64,000 nucleotides of DNA, taken from positions 496,001 to 560,000 of the forward strand of contig CAVVKW010000002.1 in NCBI GenBank assembly GCA_963749035.1. The letters are read 5' to 3'. Source of the DNA: CAVVKW01 sp963749035. Lineage in GTDB: Bacteria; Verrucomicrobiota; Verrucomicrobiia; Chthoniobacterales; JAATET01. This document shows positions 58,351-64,000 of the stretch, piece by piece (within the stretch, counting starts at the first letter, position 1; each line of letters opens with the position of its first letter). The notes under the pieces were generated by a model. That model was not told the origin of the DNA and made no database searches. It saw only the letters and a program-made list of their open reading frames with translations. The position numbers and the translations under genes are program-made.

Positions 58351-59772
58351 GTGCCATCCGACGACCCGACTTTCGCAGTGCCCGCCGACTTCTCCGTCGA
58401 CGCCGAGAAACTCGCTGCCACCCGCACCACCCTCGAAGACGCCGGCGTCGAATTCTGCTACTCCACCTACGTCGACATCCACGGCGTTCCGAAGGCAAAA
58501 ACCACCCCGCTCTCCGCCTTCGAAAAGATGGCCCACGGCTCCGAGCTCTTCACCGTCGGAGCGATGGAAGGCATGGGGCTCGTCGGACCCCAAGAAGACG
58601 AATGCGCCGCCGTCCCCGACCTCGATACCCTCATCCATTGTCCTTGGGATCACCGACTCGCCTACTTTTTCGGCGACCTCTACTACCACGGCGCCCCCTA
58701 CCCGCACGACAGCCGTCAGATCCTCAAGCGCCAACTCGCCCGTGCCGCCGACCTCGGATTCACCCTTAATCTCGGCTTCGAACCGGAGTTTTACGTTCTC
58801 TTCGTGGACCCCGACACCGGTGCCCGCTCCGCCATCACCCCCACTCGCTACCAAGGCACCTGCCCTGCCTACGACGTTAAACTTTCCGTCGACGCCCTCG
58901 ACTTTCTCGCCCCCATGTCCCGCCACTTCGAGACCCTCGGCTGGAACCTCTACTCCTTCGATCAGGAGGGCGGGCACAGCCAATTCGAGTTCGATTTCAA
59001 ATACGCCGACGCGCTGACCATCTCGGACCGCTTCACCTTCCTCCGCCTCATGGCCAGGCAGGTCGCCGACGAGATCGGAGCCACCGCCACCTTCATGCCC
59101 AAGCCGTATTCCGACGACTTCCGTTCCGGCAACCACTTCAACATGTCCCTCGCCAGCACCACCACCGGCGAAAACCTCTTCGCTCCGGAACCCGACTCCA
59201 ACTCCTTCGCGGAACGCAACGGCATCCCGCTCTCCAAACTCGCCTACCACTACGCCGCCGGCCTCCTCCACCACGCCCCCGCCATCACCGCCGTCACCTG
59301 CCCCAGCTACAACAGCTACCAAGGCCTCATCGCCCAAGGCGACATGCCCGACATCAGTTGGGCTCCCGTCATGGTCGCCTACGGACGCAACAACCGCTCC
59401 GCCATGCTCCGACTGCCGCTCAACCGCTACTGCGTGGAAAACCGCGCCCCCGACGTCGGCTGCAATCCCTACCTTGCCGCCGCCGTCCAACTCGCCGCCG
59501 GCCTCGACGGCATCGAGCGCGAACTCGACCCCGGCACCCCGCTCAACACCAACTGCTACGATTTAACGCAGCGCCAGCGCCGCGAATCCGGCGTTCACCT
59601 CCTCCCCCGCACCCTCCTGCACGCCCTCGAAGCCTTCGAGGAAAGCCCCCTGATCGACACCGTCTTCGGCGGCTTCAAAGACATCTACCTCGAGCAGAAA
59701 ACCAAGGAATGGAACGAGGGCTTCTACGCCATCAACGAAGCCCACCTCCACAAACGCCTCACCTTCATCTGA
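58351..59772 (+). CDS. glutamine synthetase-family gamma-glutamylamide synthetase (GMAS/GlnT-like)
   Basis: This 473-residue ATP-dependent ligase starts at GTG. The N-terminal beta-grasp has FCYSTYVDIHGVPKAKTTPL. The catalytic domain has NLGFEPEFYVLF, LYSFDQEGGHSQFEFDF, the ATP-site SGNHFNMSLAS, NRSAMLRLP and ENRAPDVGCNPYLAAA. These segments resemble gamma-glutamylmethylamide synthetases and GlnT more than GlnA; there is no adenylylation Tyr loop. The likely reaction is Glu plus an amine plus ATP to a gamma-glutamyl amide. It heads the operon of SDR, Rieske oxygenase and others, and the palindrome lies just upstream. Confidence 0.88.
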   Translation: MPSDDPTFAVPADFSVDAEKLAATRTTLEDAGVEFCYSTYVDIHGVPKAKTTPLSAFEKMAHGSELFTVGAMEGMGLVGPQEDECAAVPDLDTLIHCPWDHRLAYFFGDLYYHGAPYPHDSRQILKRQLARAADLGFTLNLGFEPEFYVLFVDPDTGARSAITPTRYQGTCPAYDVKLSVDALDFLAPMSRHFETLGWNLYSFDQEGGHSQFEFDFKYADALTISDRFTFLRLMARQVADEIGATATFMPKPYSDDFRSGNHFNMSLASTTTGENLFAPEPDSNSFAERNGIPLSKLAYHYAAGLLHHAPAITAVTCPSYNSYQGLIAQGDMPDISWAPVMVAYGRNNRSAMLRLPLNRYCVENRAPDVGCNPYLAAAVQLAAGLDGIERELDPGTPLNTNCYDLTQRQRRESGVHLLPRTLLHALEAFEESPLIDTVFGGFKDIYLEQKTKEWNEGFYAINEAHLHKRLTFI

Positions 59773-59780
59773 GCCCCCCT

Positions 59781-59829
59781 CTCAACTCTCAACTCTCAAC
59801 TCTCAACTTTCAACTCTCAACTCTCACCC
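59781..59829. repeat. 7-unit CTCAACT repeat between GS-like and SDR genes
   Basis: Five exact CTCAACT units, one TTCAACT and a terminal CTCACCC fill 49 of the 81 bases between the two genes. This is the longest and purest copy of this family in the window. Confidence 0.93.
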
Positions 59830-59853
59830 GCGCCCCACCGATCGCCATCAACC

Positions 59854-60612
59854 ATGAATTTTTCGCTCCAATCCAAGACCGCCCTCGTCACCGGCGGAGC
59901 CTCTGGCATCGGAGCGGCCATCGTCCGCCGCTTTCTCGCCGCCGGCGCGATCGTCTTCTCGCTCGACCTCACGGCCTCCGCGCCCGAAGGAGCCATTTCC
60001 ATTCAGGGAGACGTCTCCGACGAAGCCACCGTCGTCCGTGCCCTCGCCCAAGCCGCCACCGCGACCGGCCACCTCGACATCCTCGTCAACAACGCCGCCA
60101 TCCAGCCCCTCGGCGTCGCCTTCGCCGATCTCACCACCGAACTCCTCACCCGCACCCTCACCACCAACGTCCACTCTGTCGCCCTCGGCGTCAAACACGC
60201 CCCGCGACACTTCCCCCCCGACACCGGCCGCATCATCAATACCTCCTCGTTCGTCGGCACCATCGGCGTCCCCCTCGGCTCCGCCTACGCCATTTCCAAG
60301 GGAGCCGTCACCCACCTCACCCGCTGCGCCGCCGTCGAACTCGCCCCGCGCGGCGTCACCGTCAACGCCATCGCCCCCGGCACCGTCCTCACGCCCGCCG
60401 TCACCGACATCCCCGACAATCCCGAGATCCCCTTCGTCTCCCGCCGCACCCCGCTCGGACGGCTCGCCACCCCCGAAGAGATCGCCGCCCCCTACCATTT
60501 CCTCGCCTCCGACGAAGCCGCCTACGTCACCGGCGCCATCCTCCCCGTCGACGGCGGCATCACCGCCGGTTGGGATTCCTACGACCTACCGCCTTATGAA
60601 GTTGAGAGTTAA
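59854..60612 (+). CDS. SDR family oxidoreductase
   Basis: This 252-residue classical SDR shows TGGASGIGAAIV for NAD(P), NNAAIQP, the catalytic Ser in INTSSFVG, and Y-x3-K in YAISKGAVTHL, with P-G-T-V-x-T-P further on. It probably oxidises an alcohol or reduces a ketone in the catabolic pathway of the operon. The final residues (E-V-E-S) and the stop are encoded by a copy of the GTTGAGAGTT (inverse CTCAACT) repeat. Confidence 0.92.
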   Translation: MNFSLQSKTALVTGGASGIGAAIVRRFLAAGAIVFSLDLTASAPEGAISIQGDVSDEATVVRALAQAATATGHLDILVNNAAIQPLGVAFADLTTELLTRTLTTNVHSVALGVKHAPRHFPPDTGRIINTSSFVGTIGVPLGSAYAISKGAVTHLTRCAAVELAPRGVTVNAIAPGTVLTPAVTDIPDNPEIPFVSRRTPLGRLATPEEIAAPYHFLASDEAAYVTGAILPVDGGITAGWDSYDLPPYEVES

Positions 60613-60690
60613 AAAAACGCCTTCGGCTTCAGTTGAGAGCCAACCAACCGCCACAGGCGGCACCCAATCTCTCAACCAATAACCAACACC
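60600..60690. repeat. composite repeat between SDR and Rieske genes
   Basis: GTTGAGAG occurs twice (60602-60609 and 60631-60638) with short inverted segments (GCCTTCGGC, CCGCCACAGGCGG) between and after them, and TCTCAACC near 60672. It looks like a diverged, rearranged copy of the CTCAACT family. Confidence 0.65.
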
Positions 60691-60719
60691 GACTCCACTA
60701 ACTCCGCCGCCAAACGCCC

Positions 60720-61958
60720 ATGCAAACGACACCCAACTCCGTCTCCGCCATCAACACCGCCATCCTCGATTCCGCCGATCGCGATCTCCAGCACGCCGCC
60801 ACGCTCCCCGCCGACGCCTACACCTCTGAGGAATATTTCGAATACGAGAAACGCACCATTTTCAAGCAGGAATGGATCGCGCTCGCCCACGTCTCGCAGC
60901 TCCCCAAGCCCGGCGACTACCTCAGCCTCGACGTCCTCGGCGAACCCCTCATCGTCGTCCGCGGCAAAGACAACGCCATCCGCGTCCTCTCCCGCGTCTG
61001 CCCCCACCGCGCCATGGACATCCTCCCCCGCGACTTCGGCTACGACGAACGCGGCAAAGTCCGCCTCTTCATGTGCCCCTACCACAGCTGGACCTTCGAC
61101 CTCTCCGGCCAGCTCAAGGGCGCGCCCGAGATGCAGAAAACCTGCGACTTCAACCGCCAGGATTTCACGCTCCATGAATTCCGTTCCGAGGTCTGGGAAG
61201 GCTTCGTCTTCGTCTCCTTCAACCCCAATGCCGACACCGTCGCCGACCAACTCGACGACCTCCACACCGAAGTGGCCCCGTGGAAAATGGCCGACCTCGA
61301 CGTCGTCGTCGAACTCGACTGGGAACTCGACGTCAACTGGAAGAACATGATCGAAAATTGGATGGAGCCCTACCACCACATGGGCATCCACGTGAAAACC
61401 CTCCAGCCCATGATGCCTGCCCGCGGCTGCTGGACCGACGAATACCACCCCCGCTACACCCGCGCCCACCTCCCCTACCGCGACAGTCTCATTGAGGAGA
61501 TCAAAGACGCCGAAGCCCGTGGCGAACCCTACGGCACCTTCCCCCCACTCCCCGGCCTCCCCGAGCCCTACAAATACGAATGGACCGTTCACGTCGGCTT
61601 CCCCGGCTACATGATGCTCACCGGCCCCAACTCCGTTCTCTGGTATCGGCTCCTTCCCGTCAGCGCCCAAAAGATCCAACTCGTCACCACCATCCTCGTC
61701 AGCAAGGAAGCCCAGGCCCAACCAGACTACGAGCAGCACCTCGCCGCTGAGACCAAGGCTCTCAAAGACTTCCACCTCGAAGACGTCGAAGTCTGCACCG
61801 CCGTTCAGCGTGGGCTCAATTCCGAAGCCTTCCAGCACGGACGCTTCAGCTACCTCGAAGCCCCCGTCCACCAGATCCAGCGCTACCTCGCCGACCAGAT
61901 CCGCCGCACCCGCGCCACCCCCAACCCCGCCGCCGACCCCGCGGAGGTCCCCGCGTGA
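60720..61958 (+). CDS. Rieske non-heme iron oxygenase, alpha subunit
   Basis: This is a 412-residue oxygenase. The Rieske [2Fe-2S] site is C-P-H-R (near residue 94) with C-P-Y-H (near residue 119). The mononuclear iron region is NWKNMIENWMEPYHHMGIH, giving two His and the bridging acidic residue, and a later conserved EDVEVCTAVQRGLNS holds the third ligand Asp. The layout and the ENxxExYH form are like choline, betaine and stachydrine oxygenases as well as aniline-type enzymes. Ferredoxin and reductase partners are not in the window. Downstream the SBP-like gene overlaps by GTGA. Confidence 0.92.
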   Translation: MQTTPNSVSAINTAILDSADRDLQHAATLPADAYTSEEYFEYEKRTIFKQEWIALAHVSQLPKPGDYLSLDVLGEPLIVVRGKDNAIRVLSRVCPHRAMDILPRDFGYDERGKVRLFMCPYHSWTFDLSGQLKGAPEMQKTCDFNRQDFTLHEFRSEVWEGFVFVSFNPNADTVADQLDDLHTEVAPWKMADLDVVVELDWELDVNWKNMIENWMEPYHHMGIHVKTLQPMMPARGCWTDEYHPRYTRAHLPYRDSLIEEIKDAEARGEPYGTFPPLPGLPEPYKYEWTVHVGFPGYMMLTGPNSVLWYRLLPVSAQKIQLVTTILVSKEAQAQPDYEQHLAAETKALKDFHLEDVEVCTAVQRGLNSEAFQHGRFSYLEAPVHQIQRYLADQIRRTRATPNPAADPAEVPA

Positions 61959-62878
61959 ACGTCCGCACCGTCGCCTACGTCATGTGCCTCCCGCCGGGCC
62001 TCCACCCCGGCATGGACACCGTCGCCCACGGGATCGCCGCCGGCCTCGGCTCCACCGCCGACCTTCGCATCCTCCCCGCCGACCTCCGCGACCCCCACTT
62101 CACCATGGCGCAACTCAACGCCGTCTCCGCCGCCACCGACGCCAACGTCGACGGGATCATCCTCTTCGTTCTCGACGAGAAAGAGCCCGCCCCCGCCGTC
62201 TGGCGCGCCATCGGAAAAAACATCCCCGTCATCGCCTTCCACAAACCCGCCTACGAAGTCACCGCCTCCGTCGTCGTCCCCAACTTCTCCCACGGCATCT
62301 ACCTCACCCAATTCCTCGCCCGCCACCTCGACGATCATCCCCGCGTCGCCATCATCGGCGGCCCACCCATCCTCGACGACGACGAATTCGTCGAAGGCCT
62401 CGTCGCCGGATCGCGCCGCTGCCTTTTCGATCTCGTCAACGATCCGCACGACCCCGCCTGTCGCAATCAAGCCGACGTCAAAGGCGGCGGCCTCGCCGCC
62501 ATCGACCACGTCCTCGATACCTGCCCCGACCTCGACGCCCTCATCGTCTTCAACGACGAAACCCTCCTCGACGCCCTCCCCGCGCTCGACTCACGTGGCC
62601 TCCTCGGTCGACTCCCCGTCGTCTGTCGCAATGGCAGCCCCGCCGCCGTCGAAGCCGTCCGGCGCGGCGACCTCCTCGCCACCTACGACTACGGCCTCCC
62701 CGAGATCGGCCTCGCCGCCGGCCAACTCCTCGCCGACCTCTTCACCAACGGCACCGACCACGAAGACACCATCGTCTGCCCCACCCCCGGTCGCGTCCTC
62801 CACGAAGACAACGTCGACTCCTACGTCCCCTGGGACCAGCGCGCCGCCTCGATTCCACTCACCGTCGGCTTCGAATGA
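61955..62878 (+). CDS. cytosolic periplasmic-binding-protein-like protein
   Basis: This 307-residue protein has the type I binding-protein (Peripla_BP_4) fold: VDGIILFVLDEKEPAPAVWRAI, IPVIAFHKP, the hinge HPRVAIIGGPP and ALIVFNDETLLDAL. It lacks both a signal peptide and a LacI HTH, so it is neither a normal transporter component nor a normal repressor. It starts with GTG coupled to the Rieske stop. A ligand sensor or ligand-holding partner of the EgtB-like protein, which overlaps it by ATGA, is possible. Confidence 0.8.
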   Translation: MNVRTVAYVMCLPPGLHPGMDTVAHGIAAGLGSTADLRILPADLRDPHFTMAQLNAVSAATDANVDGIILFVLDEKEPAPAVWRAIGKNIPVIAFHKPAYEVTASVVVPNFSHGIYLTQFLARHLDDHPRVAIIGGPPILDDDEFVEGLVAGSRRCLFDLVNDPHDPACRNQADVKGGGLAAIDHVLDTCPDLDALIVFNDETLLDALPALDSRGLLGRLPVVCRNGSPAAVEAVRRGDLLATYDYGLPEIGLAAGQLLADLFTNGTDHEDTIVCPTPGRVLHEDNVDSYVPWDQRAASIPLTVGFE

Positions 62879-63615
62879 TCGCCGACCTCCCCACCCTCAC
62901 CACCAAACTGGTCGAGCTCCCCGCCGGGGACTTCCTCATGGGCGCGACCGACGACGACCGCTTCGCCAGCATCCTCGAGCTCCCCCGCCGCCGCGTTTCT
63001 GTCCCGGCCTTCCAGCTCGCCGCCACCCCGCTCACCTTCTCGGAATGGGACGCCTACGCCGCGGCCACCGACTCCTACCACCCGCCCGACTACGGCACCG
63101 GCCGCGGCGACCACCCCGTCACCAATGTCAGTTGGAACGACGCCCAAGCCTTTCTCGCCTGGCTCCGCGCCGAAACCGGTGCTCCCTACCGTCTCCCGAC
63201 CGAAGCCGAGTGGGAATACGCCTGCCGCGCTGGCACCACCACCATCTTTCACACCGGCGACGACCTCGCTCTCGACTCCGCTAATTTCTGGTATTCCGAA
63301 GAGGGAAAGAAAATCGGTCCCGGCCACCCCACCCCCGTCGCCAGTTATCCACCCAACGCCTTCGGACTCCACGACCTCCACGGCACCGTCTGCGAGCTCG
63401 TCGCCGACACCTGGCACAACGGCTACCACGACCTTCCCACCAACGGCACCGCCCACGACGCCCCCGCCGAATCCTGCATCGTCATCCGCGGCGGCGCCTG
63501 GGACCTCGCCCCCCGGCTCCTCCGCTCCGCCTACCGCGACTGGCTCCCGCGCGACCTTCGACTCGACAACGTCGGCTTCCGCCTCGCCCTCACCCCACCA
63601 ATTTCCTCGTCATGA
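62875..63615 (+). CDS. FGE-sulfatase/EgtB-fold protein without the FGE cysteines
   Basis: This 246-residue protein has the SUMF1 fold: LVELPAGDFLMGATDDDRF, VSVPAFQLAATPLTFSEWDAY, HPVTNVSWNDAQAFLAWL, PYRLPTEAEWEYACRAG and RGGAWDLAPRLLRSAYRDW, ending in VGFRLAL. The two active-site Cys of true formylglycine-generating enzymes, normally in the C-terminal RxxCRxAxR region, are missing. It is therefore not expected to make formylglycine; an EgtB- or PvdO-like role, or binding, is more likely. It is coupled on both sides in the operon. Confidence 0.85.
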   Translation: MIADLPTLTTKLVELPAGDFLMGATDDDRFASILELPRRRVSVPAFQLAATPLTFSEWDAYAAATDSYHPPDYGTGRGDHPVTNVSWNDAQAFLAWLRAETGAPYRLPTEAEWEYACRAGTTTIFHTGDDLALDSANFWYSEEGKKIGPGHPTPVASYPPNAFGLHDLHGTVCELVADTWHNGYHDLPTNGTAHDAPAESCIVIRGGAWDLAPRLLRSAYRDWLPRDLRLDNVGFRLALTPPISSS

Positions 63616-63646
63616 ATCCATCCGTTCCCAGCTCGCCAATCCGATT

Positions 63647-64000
63647 TTGCTAACCTCCTGGTTCGCCTTCAAGACCCCCCTCCCGACCCCCGCCAAGGTC
63701 GTTCTCGCCCTCGTCGCCTGGACCCTTCTTCTCGGCATCTGGCAGCTCATCCCCACCCTCAATCCCAAGCTCGCCACCCTCTGCCCCCCTCCCACCCACG
63801 TCGTCGATACCCTCCACCATCTCCTCACCGAGAAAGACTACCTCAACGACATTCTCCAAAGCCTCATCCGCGTTGCCACCAGCTTCGGCCTCGCCATTCT
63901 CGTCGCCCTTCCCCTCGGCATCCTCATGGGCGCTTTCCCCGTCATCGAAGGCTTTCTCAATCCCATCGTCTCCCCCTTTCGCTACCTCCCCGCCCCCTCG
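63647..64000 (+). CDS. ABC transporter permease, SsuC type, 3' end missing
   Basis: The first 118 residues of a TauC/SsuC-like permease run to the window end. There is an N-terminal helix (KVVLALVAWTLLLGIWQLI), the THVVDTLHHLL segment, then SLIRVATSFGLAILVALPLGILMGAFPVIEGFLNPIVSPFRYLPAPS, the conserved core start also seen at 52378. TTG 63647 is the only usable start in this frame. An ATG at 63612 coupled to the EgtB-like stop (ATGA) leads to a 13-codon ORF in another frame. A second importer thus belongs to this operon. Confidence 0.85.
   Translation, partial: MLTSWFAFKTPLPTPAKVVLALVAWTLLLGIWQLIPTLNPKLATLCPPPTHVVDTLHHLLTEKDYLNDILQSLIRVATSFGLAILVALPLGILMGAFPVIEGFLNPIVSPFRYLPAPS

Noticed and set aside
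59781..59829. CRISPR-like array
   Set aside because: Period is 7 bases without spacers, so it is a simple tandem repeat. No cas genes are present anywhere in the window.
62875..63615. Formylglycine-generating enzyme assignment
   Set aside because: The catalytic Cys pair is missing from the C-terminal motif and no sulfatase gene is nearby.

Overview
The window is a GC-rich, densely coded bacterial chromosome segment with 59 supported protein genes, one tRNA and one insertion sequence. The best guess for the source is a Verrucomicrobiota bacterium of the Opitutae/Puniceicoccales kind. That rests on several weak clues taken together: secretin-like proteins with two secretin-type halves, a small secreted STN-like protein, a GH57 branching enzyme, tandem DUF983 and LAB_N membrane proteins, rhamnan-synthesis-type glycosyltransferases, and several families of 7-9 bp tandem repeats lying in and between genes. 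No rRNA, ribosomal operon or other decisive marker is present, so the phylum is inference.

Layout. 1-35 kb is mostly housekeeping in short overlapping operons: a TIGR01777 epimerase, GH57 branching enzyme, RibBA, methyltransferases, a tail-specific protease, thioredoxin, an ABC-2 exporter, rfbB-rfbD, a zinc/manganese ABC importer, accD-folC, comF with a CPBP protease, bioA, a PLD-type cardiolipin synthase-like enzyme, an orphan DNA methyltransferase, rplI-dnaB, maf, ruvX-truA and a Pro/Thr-rich amidase. A tRNA-Arg(CCG) lies at 35.4 kb. Immediately upstream of its promoter sits an intact-looking 1463-bp IS with TGT...ACA ends and a 17-bp target duplication. 37-44 kb carries a cysteine desulfurase, a two-RCK potassium channel, uppS and an NtrC-type regulator whose phospho-acceptor Asp is Glu.

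43.7-51.1 kb is a glycosyl cluster: an RgpF-like protein, two GT4 glycosyltransferases, a GH13_18-type sugar phosphorylase, a HAD hydrolase and a glucosyl-3-phosphoglycerate-synthase-like GT. Together they suggest synthesis and phosphorolytic recovery of a glucosylglycerate-type solute (inference). Short tandem repeats have invaded several of these reading frames.

51.3-64 kb looks like an uptake and catabolic region for a nitrogenous small molecule. It holds an NMT1/SsuA-type ABC transporter, two small Cys-rich secreted proteins, a creatininase-family amidohydrolase and a Cache-LuxR regulator. After a divergent secretin-like gene and a perfect 22-bp palindrome comes a tightly coupled operon: a gamma-glutamylamide-synthetase-like GS, an SDR, a Rieske oxygenase, a cytosolic binding-protein-like protein, an EgtB/FGE-fold protein without the FGE cysteines, and an ABC permease running off the end. 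GS-like enzymes paired with Rieske oxygenases recall aniline-type amine catabolism. This set, with its palindrome, is the best candidate here for an undescribed system.
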